Shown here: positions 49,993 to 58,218 of the stretch, one piece after another | Position numbering within the stretch: the stretch's first letter is position 1 | How the letters are laid out: every line of letters begins with the position of its first letter | DNA from: Acidobacteriota bacterium | Lineage (GTDB): Bacteria > Acidobacteriota > Vicinamibacteria > Vicinamibacterales > UBA2999 | DNA: 64,000 nt | Assembly: GCA_018000455.1 (NCBI GenBank) | Contig: JAGNJW010000010.1 | Location: 62,001-126,000 of the forward strand | Direction: 5' to 3' | Notes under the pieces: model-generated | Databases searched by the model: none | Told to the model about the DNA's origin: nothing | Seen by the model: the letters and a program-made list of their open reading frames with translations, nothing else | Program-made: the position numbers and the translations under genes

Positions 49993-50694
49993 TCATCGAC
50001 GAGGCCAAGCCAGGTTCAGGACGCCGATGGCGACGTGATCGTTGCGGCGCGCGGTGGCGCCGCGGGTCGCACGCTCCCAGAGGTAGCCGGCGTCGATTGA
50101 GGCCGCCGGCGACAGGCGGCGCGAGACGCCGCCGGCGAGGCGATTGCGATCGTATCCGCTCGACGGGCCCAGGTGCGTGTCGTCCATCGTGACCATCAAC
50201 TCGTCGTAGGCCCACACGCCCCAGGGGCTGCCGGCACCGAGCGGGCGTTGCGTGCGGGCCAGCATCCGCAGCCGGTGCGAGACGCCGTCCCAGGGCTCGA
50301 GCCAGCGCTGCTCGAGCCGGACGCGGGCCGAGGTGGCCCAGGCGCCGAGCGCGGGTCCAGTGATCGACAGCTGCTGCCAGATCCGCTGCTCGTGCTTCAC
50401 GCCGGGTCCGAAAGTGCGCGGCACCCAGGCGTAGCCCGCCCACGCGGTGACTGACGGCGACAGGCGACGGCCAAGTGCCGCCCGCACGATCGTGAGGCCC
50501 GGCTCCGATCCGCCGTCGAACCGTCGCGGCTGCACCTCGAGGTGCGAGCGCCATGCGCCTGGGAGCTGGCCGAGGGCGAGCGCCTGCAGCCACAGTTGGC
50601 GATCGGGATCGGGCTGCGCATGGGCGAGGCCGGGGGCCAACGCGAGCGCCAGGACGGCGATCGGGCCAAGCGACCGGGTGAGGGCGACACGCAT
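49993..50694 (-). CDS. DUF2490-type outer-membrane protein
   Basis: 233 residues. The ATG at 50694 has GGAG six bases upstream and gives a signal peptide ending at AHAQ. The rest shows beta-barrel strands typical of DUF2490: DRQLWLQALALGQLPG, QPRRFDGGSEPGL, VTAWAGYAWVPRTFGP, HEQRIWQQLSI, RVRLEQRWLEPWDG, RLRMLARTQRPLG and WAYDELMVTMDD. Function of the family is unknown. It stands 65 bases before the NHL gene on the same strand, so they may be one transcript. Confidence 0.8.
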   Translation of the reverse strand: MRVALTRSLGPIAVLALALAPGLAHAQPDPDRQLWLQALALGQLPGAWRSHLEVQPRRFDGGSEPGLTIVRAALGRRLSPSVTAWAGYAWVPRTFGPGVKHEQRIWQQLSITGPALGAWATSARVRLEQRWLEPWDGVSHRLRMLARTQRPLGAGSPWGVWAYDELMVTMDDTHLGPSSGYDRNRLAGGVSRRLSPAASIDAGYLWERATRGATARRNDHVAIGVLNLAWPRR

Positions 50695-50807
50695 GGAACA
50701 CTCCGAGAACAACGGCCAAGCGACAGCGACGTGATCGTCACGGCGACGCTGTGAATGATAGTCCGCGGACCGGGCCCCACCCCCGGCGGTGGTGGCGGCG
50801 GCCACGC

Positions 50808-51503
50808 TTAGAGGCCGATGAGCGCCGCGGGAAGCGGCCCCGGACGAAGCGGCGCGGGCGGCCGCCCATGCCGGATCCACACGGCGTCGTTCGGGCCGTG
50901 CAGCGTGTGGAGGCTGCCTTGTGCCGCGAGCCAGCAGCCTTCCGGCACGCCGAGCACGTCGACGGCGGGGTTGGCGGTCACAAACTCCGTCAGCCGCTGT
51001 TCGCGCGTTTCGCCCTGATGGCCCGGCGGCATGGCATTCGTGAAGTGCGGGTTGATCTGATAGGGCACCAGGTTCAGCGCCTCGAAGCCACCAGGATCCA
51101 CGATCGGCATGTCGTTGGTCGTGCGGATGGTGGGACACGCCAGGTTGGCGCCGGCGCTCCAGCCGGCGTACGGTGTGCCGTCGGCCACACGCTCGCGGAT
51201 CAGCGTCAGCAGACCGCGAGCACGTACTTCGGCCAGCAACTGGAAGGTGTTGCCGCCGCCGACGAGCACGGCCTCGCCGTCGGCGGGGGCCGGACGGCTG
51301 TCGGCGCCGGTGACCTGCACGCCGAGCGGAGCCAGCGCCGTCGCAACGGTGCGAGTGTAGACGTCCCAGGGCATGGTGACGCCGGCAAACGGCACGAACC
51401 ACGCGGCCGTGCGTCCGCCAAGCAGCGCCGCGAACGCCTCGAGCGCATGGGCCAGGTAGTCGCCGCCGGGGTTGCGGGAGTTGCTGAGCAATAGCAGCGT
51501 CAT
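50808..51503 (-). CDS. pepE: Peptidase E (S51, alpha-aspartyl dipeptidase)
   Basis: 231 residues from the ATG at 51503, overlapping the upstream stop as [17 protein letters not shown] and the nucleophile-elbow [14 protein letters not shown] (catalytic Ser) are typical of S51, as are [25 protein letters not shown] and PEGCWL. Peptidase E cleaves Asp-Xaa dipeptides in the cytosol. As the last gene of the OPT-DUF1177-AroM operon, it probably hydrolyses a peptide brought in by the transporter. Confidence 0.9.
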   Translation of the reverse strand: MTLLLLSNSRNPGGDYLAHALEAFAALLGGRTAAWFVPFAGVTMPWDVYTRTVATALAPLGVQVTGADSRPAPADGEAVLVGGGNTFQLLAEVRARGLLTLIRERVADGTPYAGWSAGANLACPTIRTTNDMPIVDPGGFEALNLVPYQINPHFTNAMPPGHQGETREQRLTEFVTANPAVDVLGVPEGCWLAAQGSLHTLHGPNDAVWIRHGRPPAPLRPGPLPAALIGL

Positions 51504-52192
51504 GGCGCCTCGTAGAGGCACGCACCGGTGACCCGCGCCACGAGATCGCTCGACAGCATCACGGGCAGGCCGGTGGCGCGGGCGGCGGCCGCTCGGTGGC
51601 GATCGGTGTAGCCGATGCAGTCCATGAGGAGCGCGTCGGCGCCGGCGCGCTGCAGTTCGCGCGCGGCGGCCGTCACGCCGTCGTCGGTGGCCGTGTAGGG
51701 CGAGGCCACCGCCCCGCTCGGAGGAATCTGCAGTGCCGCCCACTTGCGTCGGGCCGCATCGAGCGGTATCTCGAGCGGCGATACGATGCCGACGCGGCGC
51801 GGGCCCACCAGACCGCCGACCAGCGCCGGCAGGATACGGTCGGGCTCGATGAGCCACGCCCGCCGCGACCGCAGGCCGCGGAACACGCCCGTGCAGAGCA
51901 CGACCACGACCGTGCAGCCGGCATCCTCGAGCTCGATGAGTTTGCGTTGCACGCCGGCCTCCACCGCCCTGGCGTCCACTTCGACGGCCCGTCCGTCGAT
52001 GAGCCGCGTGAGCATCCGCTGCTCGCGCGGCCGCGGCCCGAATTGCGCGGCGATGTCGCCGTCGCTCAGCCGGTCGAGCACGCCGACATGCACGCGCTCG
52101 ATGCCGGCTGGCACGTGCTGGTCGAGCATGGGCGTCACGTCGGGGCGTGGTGCTTGGCCGATGGTGACGGTGCCGAGTTTCGCCGCACTCAT
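51500..52192 (-). CDS. AroM-family protein
   Basis: 230 residues from the ATG at 52192, overlapping the upstream stop as ATGA. Typical AroM start ([18 protein letters not shown]), then [24 protein letters not shown], and [13 protein letters not shown] near the C-terminus. Enteric AroM has no known reaction; the fold resembles the Asp/Glu racemase superfamily, and the Cys residues in LCTGVF and LMDCIGY lie where the two racemase cysteines would be. A racemase-like role on an amino acid or peptide is possible (inference). Confidence 0.85.
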   Translation of the reverse strand: MSAAKLGTVTIGQAPRPDVTPMLDQHVPAGIERVHVGVLDRLSDGDIAAQFGPRPREQRMLTRLIDGRAVEVDARAVEAGVQRKLIELEDAGCTVVVVLCTGVFRGLRSRRAWLIEPDRILPALVGGLVGPRRVGIVSPLEIPLDAARRKWAALQIPPSGAVASPYTATDDGVTAAARELQRAGADALLMDCIGYTDRHRAAAARATGLPVMLSSDLVARVTGACLYEAP

Positions 52193-53121
52193 CGTCCGGC
52201 CCCCTGCAGCCGCCGCATATCGCCGTAGAGACCGACCAGCGTTGTAAACTCCGCCTCGTCGTGGAACCGGCACTGGCCGGTGCCCACTTCCTTGGCCACC
52301 TCGATGGCAAAGCGCACGACGTCGGCGATGTCCACTTCGTGGCTGGCGCCAGTGGCGCAGCCGGGCACGGCCGTTTCGGCCGAGATGGCCACGCCGACCA
52401 CCGGCGCGGCGGTGGCGGTGGCCGGCTGCAGGATGCTGTTCAGATGGTCGACGCCGTTGCCGTAGGGCGTGATGTCCTGCATGGTAATCGGGAAGGTCAC
52501 CGGCAGCCGTCCCGACGACACCTCGGCGAGCCGTAGCAGATCGGGGGCCACCTTCAGAATCCAGCCTTCCTTGACGGTGGGCGAAATCGCGAAGCCGCGC
52601 GTGTTGAGCAGGCGGTTGCCCTTGGTCGTGTCGATCGAGAGCACGGCGGCCATGTCGGGTGTGACTTCGCGCTCGTTCATCTGGGCGATCGAGACAGGTG
52701 ACCCCATGAAGTCCACCGGCAGGTGCGGCTTGGTGGGTGCGTCTGGACAGATGTGCGTCGCGATGATGACGTCGCCGGCAAGGCGGTCGCCGTCGCGCCG
52801 CATGAAGGCGAGCTTGCGGGCAATGGTCACAGCCGCGATGGCGCCGTCGGCATCCGACACGAGGCCGATGCGCGCCGGCCGTGCGCCGACACCGCCCAGC
52901 CGGCCGACGATACCGAGCGTCGGGGCGGTGCCGCCGGCGCGCTGCCCGGTCGTGCCGGGCACGACGATACGCACGAAGTCGGTGGCACCTTTCGCACCCT
53001 CGACGCGTTCGACCTCGACGGTCACGCCCGCGATTCCCTTCAGCAGGGTTCGGACCGTCTCGCCTGAGGCCCGGGGCGAATCGAGCGCCTCGAATACGAC
53101 CAGGGTGTGACTCAAACTCAT
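52189..53121 (-). CDS. DUF1177 domain protein
   Basis: 310 residues from the ATG at 53121, overlapping the transporter stop as ATGA. Nearly the whole length matches the DUF1177 pattern as I know it: [82 protein letters not shown] and [19 protein letters not shown]. Conserved Asp, His and Cys residues (ATHICPD, and SHEVD) suggest a metal-dependent hydrolase, similar in layout to M20/M28-like amidohydrolases. Reaction unknown. Coupled to OPT transporter and AroM genes. Confidence 0.8.
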   Translation of the reverse strand: MSLSHTLVVFEALDSPRASGETVRTLLKGIAGVTVEVERVEGAKGATDFVRIVVPGTTGQRAGGTAPTLGIVGRLGGVGARPARIGLVSDADGAIAAVTIARKLAFMRRDGDRLAGDVIIATHICPDAPTKPHLPVDFMGSPVSIAQMNEREVTPDMAAVLSIDTTKGNRLLNTRGFAISPTVKEGWILKVAPDLLRLAEVSSGRLPVTFPITMQDITPYGNGVDHLNSILQPATATAAPVVGVAISAETAVPGCATGASHEVDIADVVRFAIEVAKEVGTGQCRFHDEAEFTTLVGLYGDMRRLQGAGR

Positions 53122-54695
53122 CCTTCGCCTCCACGCCCGCGCGGTGCCCTCGTCACGGCATCGCCGAACGACCACATGGCGTCACCCGCGATGAAGCCCG
53201 CTGCCACGACGTCCAAGGCCCCGGCCGGCCGCGCCAGCACGCGCTCCCACAGCAGGCGCACGGCCAGACCGGCCACCACACCCCAGCCCGCCAGCGGGTT
53301 GGCGATGAGCAGGCCGGTCGCCAGCAGCACACCCAGTTGTCGCCGCGTACCGCCGGCCAGTTGGAGGAGCGCGCCGGGTACCGCCCAGAGTAGCAGCGAA
53401 GTGGCCACACCGGGTGCGACGCCGGCGCCGATCGTCGTCGCATAAACCCTGGCCACCGGTGGCACGAGGCCGGCGGCGAAGTAGCCACGCCACGAGAGCA
53501 GCACGACCACGAGCGCGGTGGCGAAGCCGACCGATGCGGCGAGGAACTGCTGCTGCCGGCCCTCGAGCTCGAACGCGGGGTCGGCGCCCCGCCCGCGCAG
53601 CACGAAGCCGGCTTTGAGGTCGTAGCCCATGTCGGCGAAGGCCGGGCCGGTAGCCACCGAGAAGCCGGTCAAGAGCGCCAGCGCCTCCGGAGGAAAGCCG
53701 AGCGTGATGCCCAGCAGGAGCGTGATGAGCGCCACGGCGAAGGCCGGGAACCACCCTGAATGCATCGCCGCGAGTCCAACGATGAGCTCGTGGGCGTAGG
53801 CGGCCAGCGCCGCATAGACGACAAACAGCAGGAGCGAACCTGGCGCCATCGAGGCCGCCAGGCCGCCGGCAAGCGCAATTCCGGCGGCGATGGCCAGATA
53901 GCCTACGGCCCCGGCCCCAAGCGTGCGGCCAACTCGCGCTTCCGGGACGTGGCCGGCCTGGCCGGTGCCGACACTACCACCGACCGGCGTGCGCAGCTGC
54001 CCCGCCACCTGCCACAGCGCCACGAGTCCGGCGCCGATCATCATGCCGTGCGGCACATAGTGCGCCGCCAGCGACATCTCGAGCAGGCGTGGGCTGTAGC
54101 CGCTGGCGAGCAACCCCAGGCCGAACATCCCGAGCGCCCAGGCGTTGCCGATGAACGCGGTGCCGAAGGCCGCCATCGGGAGCGACAGCCACGCGCCGGC
54201 CGCACCGGCAGCCAGGCTGGCGACGAGCACCCGCCCGTGACTTCCACCGGCATCGCCGGCGCGAATCGCCTCGGCGGCGGCCAGCCCGGGCGGCCAGGCG
54301 CCGTCGGCCGGAAAGATGCGGCTGCCGAACAGGCGGTAGAGCAGCCAGGCGTCGAGGAACATCGCACACGCCACGCCGCCGAGCATCGGCCCCACCAGGT
54401 CTTCGCGGCCGAGCAGGAACGGCACGCCCAAAGGCAGCAGCAGCGAGTTGGCGGCACCGAAGGTGGCGGCCGACATCGCACTCTGCGCCAGGTTCTGCGC
54501 GTGAATCGAACGGAACGCGCGCAGTCCGGCGACTGGCACACGGCCGAGGAGCATCGCCAGCAGGGCGCCGATGAGGGAGGTGTTCGGCGTGATGCCGAGC
54601 GACGTCAGCAGCTGCACCCCCACGACGGCCCCCGCCGCACTGATGACGACCAACGGCACGAACAGCGCCGGCGCGAAGGTGCGGGGGTGTGACAC
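53118..54695 (-). CDS. OPT/YSL-family oligopeptide transporter-like protein
   Basis: 525 residues from the GTG at 54695. Strongly hydrophobic with about 14 membrane segments. LLTSLGITPNTSLIGALLAMLLG, HAQNLAQSAMSAATFGAANSL and PFLLGREDLVGPMLGG resemble bacterial OPT proteins, which use proton symport to import peptides or metal-chelate compounds. First gene of the four-gene operon, each gene overlapping the next by four bases. The substrate probably feeds the DUF1177, AroM and peptidase E proteins. Confidence 0.78.
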   Translation of the reverse strand: MSHPRTFAPALFVPLVVISAAGAVVGVQLLTSLGITPNTSLIGALLAMLLGRVPVAGLRAFRSIHAQNLAQSAMSAATFGAANSLLLPLGVPFLLGREDLVGPMLGGVACAMFLDAWLLYRLFGSRIFPADGAWPPGLAAAEAIRAGDAGGSHGRVLVASLAAGAAGAWLSLPMAAFGTAFIGNAWALGMFGLGLLASGYSPRLLEMSLAAHYVPHGMMIGAGLVALWQVAGQLRTPVGGSVGTGQAGHVPEARVGRTLGAGAVGYLAIAAGIALAGGLAASMAPGSLLLFVVYAALAAYAHELIVGLAAMHSGWFPAFAVALITLLLGITLGFPPEALALLTGFSVATGPAFADMGYDLKAGFVLRGRGADPAFELEGRQQQFLAASVGFATALVVVLLSWRGYFAAGLVPPVARVYATTIGAGVAPGVATSLLLWAVPGALLQLAGGTRRQLGVLLATGLLIANPLAGWGVVAGLAVRLLWERVLARPAGALDVVAAGFIAGDAMWSFGDAVTRAPRGRGGEG

Positions 54696-54804
54696 GACGG
54701 TCCGGCAAGTGTAGTGGAGCGACGCGCCTGTCTCGGCGCGCGCCGGGCTGGCGCGGCCGGGAATTATGTGAGTTATCGCGCTTCCAGGGGACTAGACTGC
54801 CGGC

Positions 54805-56253
54805 ATGCGCCTGCCGTGGATCTGTCGCCTTGCTCCGGTCATCGCCGCACTCGCCGCGGCGCCCCTGGCCTCCGCTCAGCCTGCAGACGACATCATCTAC
54901 CGCGTGCGCTATGCCAACAACGGCGACACGATGGTCGCCGTCGATCTGAGGTGGACACCGGCGCTGGCCACGCCGCAGGCGCTCGTCATGCCGCGGGCGA
55001 TTCCGATGGGCTACGGCGAACAGCGTTACGACGCCTTCGTCAAGGACGTGATGGCCTTTGCCGAGGCGGGCGCGGGCCGTCCGGCAGCCCGCGAAGAGGG
55101 GCCGCGCTGGCACCTGGCGGCTGGCACGACGCGCGTCACCTACCAGGTCGATCTCCGCGCCCTGGAGCAGACGGTGCGGTCGGCCTCGGATCAGTCGCGT
55201 GTACGCGACGGCTACCTCGGCGCGCTCGGCTATTCCCTCTTCGCCTTCGTCGACGGCTTCGAGGCTCGGCCCGTGCGGCTGCGCGTGGAAGGGCCGGCGG
55301 GCTGGCCGGTCTTTGCGACCCTCGCGCCTCGTTGGCCAGTCGCCGCCGGGGTGCTCGACGCGCGCGCCCCCGACTACTACGCGCTCGCCGACGGCCAGAT
55401 CGTCATGGGACCGAAGGCCGAGGTGCGGCGCCTGACCACCACGCCGGTGGCTGTCTATCTCGCCAGCTACGCCGAGGGGCCGGTCGATCTCGACCGCGTG
55501 AGCCGGCTCGCCCTGACCGCCTTCGAACGGGTCGCCGGCTGGTTCGGCACCGTCCCGTTCGAGCACTACACACTGCACCAGGAGCTGCTGACGCCGATCT
55601 CGCCCGACCACGAGTACGGGATGAGCATGGAGCACCTGGGCTCGAGCACCTACTATCTGGCGGCCTCGGCCGGTCTCACCGCAAAGTCGACTGCCGCCGA
55701 CGAGGCCCGGGTGCTCTACAATTACGCCCACCACATCGCCCACGCGTGGGTGCCGAAGCGCGCCTATGGCCAGGGCTACTTTCCCTTCCAGTGGGAGCTG
55801 GCGCCGGTCCTCGATTCGATCTGGTTTGCCGAGGGCTTCGGACAGTACGCGGCGATTGTGGCCGTCGCCGCCGGCACCGACGAACCGGCGCTCTTCAGGG
55901 CCGACATGCTCGAGCGGCGTTTCCGGTCCAATCTGGCCAGCGCGCCGGGGTTCCTCAAGCGCCTGTCCCTGGTCGAGCTCAGTCGCGTGGCGTCCACCCG
56001 TTACGGGGAGGACTTCCGCACCGGCCGGCTCGTCTTCTCGCGTGGCGGCCTGATGGCGGCAGCGATCGACGACACGATTCGCCTCGAGACCCAGGGCGTG
56101 CGGAGCCTGCGCGACGCGCTGCGCTACCTGGTGGAGTGGACGGCCCGGGAGCAGCGCGCGTTCGCCGACGACGAACTGGCCACCCTCATCGAACAGGCCA
56201 CAGGCGTCGACACGCGCGGCGTCATCGCCGAGTGGCTGCGGCCGCTACCCTGA
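54805..56253 (+). CDS. M61-like exported protein lacking the catalytic glutamate
   Basis: 482 residues from the ATG at 54805, with a signal peptide ending at ASAQ. The N-terminal beta domain is followed by a gluzincin core: GMSMEHLGSSTYY, then NYAHHIAHAWVPKR (H309 and H313), then IWFAEGFGQY with the third zinc ligand E343. In M61 enzymes the motif is HExxH; here Glu is replaced by His310, so normal peptidase chemistry is unlikely. The PDZ domain of many M61 proteins is also absent. It might bind peptide or metal without cleaving. It is divergent from the OPT operon and convergent with the APC permease (19-base gap). Confidence 0.75.
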   Translation: MRLPWICRLAPVIAALAAAPLASAQPADDIIYRVRYANNGDTMVAVDLRWTPALATPQALVMPRAIPMGYGEQRYDAFVKDVMAFAEAGAGRPAAREEGPRWHLAAGTTRVTYQVDLRALEQTVRSASDQSRVRDGYLGALGYSLFAFVDGFEARPVRLRVEGPAGWPVFATLAPRWPVAAGVLDARAPDYYALADGQIVMGPKAEVRRLTTTPVAVYLASYAEGPVDLDRVSRLALTAFERVAGWFGTVPFEHYTLHQELLTPISPDHEYGMSMEHLGSSTYYLAASAGLTAKSTAADEARVLYNYAHHIAHAWVPKRAYGQGYFPFQWELAPVLDSIWFAEGFGQYAAIVAVAAGTDEPALFRADMLERRFRSNLASAPGFLKRLSLVELSRVASTRYGEDFRTGRLVFSRGGLMAAAIDDTIRLETQGVRSLRDALRYLVEWTAREQRAFADDELATLIEQATGVDTRGVIAEWLRPLP

Positions 56254-56272
56254 TGAGTTGGCGGCCGGCGAT

Positions 56273-57673
56273 CTACCGCGCCCGACGCGGGGCCCAGTAC
56301 CAGTAGAACGGCAGGCCGAGCGCCACCAGCCCGAGGCCGGAGATCGACTCCGTGGGCCGTTCGAACAGCGTGTTCAGCACGAGTGCGAACGAGCCGAGCA
56401 CGTAAAGTGCCGGAATCAGCGGATAACCCAGCGCCCGGTAGGGCCGGAGCACGTCGGGCTGCTTGGCGCGCAGCACGAAGATGGCGATGCCCCCCAGGGT
56501 GCCGAAGAGCACCGAGGCGAAGGTGACATAGGTGAAGAGCGCCTCGTAGCCGCCGGTCAGCGTCAGGAACGCCGACCATCCGCTCGTGATGAGCAGGGCG
56601 ATGTGCGGCGTGCGGTAGACCGGATGCACGCGGGCCGCCGGCGGGAAGAACCGCCCGTCGGCCGCCATCGCGAAGCACGACCGCGACGCCGCGATCACGC
56701 CCGCCACGTTGCAACCGAAGGTGGAGACGACGACGCTGGCGGCCACGAGCGCCGCGCCGCCGGGGCCGACCAGTGCGGTCACGGCTTTCTCGGCAATGCG
56801 CACCACGCCCGACATCTCCTCGAGGCTGAGCGCGTAGACGTAGGCGAGATTGACCGCCAGGTAGATGACCGTCAGCGCCAGCGTGCCGTAGATGAGCGCG
56901 CGCGGCACGTTCCTCGCGGCATCCTTGATCTCGCCGGCGGCGAACGCCACGTAGTACCAGCCTTCGTAGGTCCACATGACGGCGATCATGATGACGCCGA
57001 ACGACGCCATCGGACGCAGCGCCCCGGTCGGCACGATCGGGGTGAAGGACGGCGCCACGCGCATGTAGACCAGCGCCAGGATCGGCAGCACCACCAGCGC
57101 GCCGACCTTGGCGACGGTGAGCACCGTGTTGGTAAGATTGCCCGAACGCACGCCGACGTAGTTGATCGCGGTGATGATGGCGATTGAGCCTGCCGCCACC
57201 AGCTGACCGGCGCTGATGTTCCACGCCCCCCACGGCATGGCCACGCTGACGAGCACGTTGCCCATACCAAGCGCCGGAAAGAAGTAGCTGAAGTACTCCG
57301 CGAAGCCGACCGCCACGGCGGCCACGCTGCCGGTCAGGATGACGAGCAGGCACGCCCAGCCGAAGAAGAACCCCCACACAGGTCCATACGCCTCGCTGAG
57401 GAACACGTAGAGCCCGCCCGAGCGCGGGAACATCGAGCCCATCTCGGCGTAGGTGAGCCCGCCCGCCATGGCCAGCAGGCCACCGGCCACCCACGCCGTC
57501 AGCATCAGCGTGGTCGAGGGCAGTTCCTGCACCATGATGCCGGTCGTCAGGAAGATGCCCGACCCGATGACGGTGCCGATGACGAGCAAGGTGGCGCCGG
57601 AAAGACCGATGCCGCGCACGAGCTGGGCATCGGCGGAGGAGGCGTTAGGGGAAGGGCTGGGCTGTGTGGGCAT
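56273..57673 (-). CDS. APC-family amino acid permease
   Basis: 466 residues from the ATG at 57673 (ATG 57709 is possible). Twelve membrane segments with the APC start GLSGATLLVIGTVIGSGIFL (the helix 1 Gly-Ser-Gly break), EMGSMFPRSGGLYVFL and WTYEGWYYVAFAAGEIKDAARN in helix 6, where the substrate binds. Relatives are LAT/SteT-like exchangers or proton symporters for neutral amino acids. The many peptidases of this region may supply substrate, but no operon links them. Confidence 0.9.
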   Translation of the reverse strand: MPTQPSPSPNASSADAQLVRGIGLSGATLLVIGTVIGSGIFLTTGIMVQELPSTTLMLTAWVAGGLLAMAGGLTYAEMGSMFPRSGGLYVFLSEAYGPVWGFFFGWACLLVILTGSVAAVAVGFAEYFSYFFPALGMGNVLVSVAMPWGAWNISAGQLVAAGSIAIITAINYVGVRSGNLTNTVLTVAKVGALVVLPILALVYMRVAPSFTPIVPTGALRPMASFGVIMIAVMWTYEGWYYVAFAAGEIKDAARNVPRALIYGTLALTVIYLAVNLAYVYALSLEEMSGVVRIAEKAVTALVGPGGAALVAASVVVSTFGCNVAGVIAASRSCFAMAADGRFFPPAARVHPVYRTPHIALLITSGWSAFLTLTGGYEALFTYVTFASVLFGTLGGIAIFVLRAKQPDVLRPYRALGYPLIPALYVLGSFALVLNTLFERPTESISGLGLVALGLPFYWYWAPRRAR

Positions 57674-57833
57674 GCGGGCTCGGAGGCGGGCGGGTGTCGG
57701 GGAGAGCATACAGGGTCACGGCGCCAGCGCCGCGATGAATCGCCCGTCCGAGGGGCGCGCCACTCGGCGCCCACGCTCGCGGCCCTCGCGCCGCGCCTTC
57801 GGGGGCGGCAGCGCTGCCGGAGCGGATAGACCG

Positions 57834-57860
57834 TGGCTATATTGGAACACGATATAGCCA
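57834..57860. promoter_or_regulatory. 27-bp inverted repeat, likely PadR operator
   Basis: TGGCTATAT (57834-57842) and ATATAGCCA (57852-57860) are perfect 9-bp arms around a nine-base spacer, centred 33 bases before the PadR start at 57880. It is the most AT-rich spot in the divergent gap (57674-57879) and includes TATATT as a possible -10. PadR proteins usually bind such palindromes over their own promoters. Confidence 0.6.
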
Positions 57861-57879
57861 GGTCTCGTCTCATCCAGCC

Positions 57880-58218
57880 ATGGGGACGAACACGCTGAGC
57901 TTCGGGACGGTCGCCGTCCTGCACGCGGTCGCCGCTGGTTTCCGGTTCGGCTTCGACATCGTGGACGTCACGGGCCTGACGGCCGGCTCGGTCTATCCAG
58001 CGCTCGACCGGCTCGAAGACCTGGGCTACCTCCGTTCATCCTGGGAGCACGCGGCCACGGCCCAGGCGGAAGGGCGGCCGGCCCGCCGCTACTTTCAGCT
58101 CACGGGCGAGGGCGCTGCGGCACTGGCCGCCGCGCTCGCCAAGCACCGTACCTTTCAGCCCGTCTCCCTCGAGGCCTTCGGTATCCGCGGGACGCGCCCC
58201 GCCGTACGCCGCCCATGA
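57880..58218 (+). CDS. PadR-family transcriptional regulator
   Basis: 112 residues from the ATG at 57880; no Shine-Dalgarno site is visible. Winged helix typical of PadR: GTVAVLHAVAAGFRFGFDIVD, LTAGSVYPALDRLEDLGYL (recognition helix) and RRYFQLTGEGAAALAAAL. Helix C is short, as in the PadR proteins paired with acidobacterial permeases. Its stop overlaps the permease start by four bases (ATGA at 58215). It probably represses the pair through the 57834 palindrome. Confidence 0.9.
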   Translation: MGTNTLSFGTVAVLHAVAAGFRFGFDIVDVTGLTAGSVYPALDRLEDLGYLRSSWEHAATAQAEGRPARRYFQLTGEGAAALAAALAKHRTFQPVSLEAFGIRGTRPAVRRP

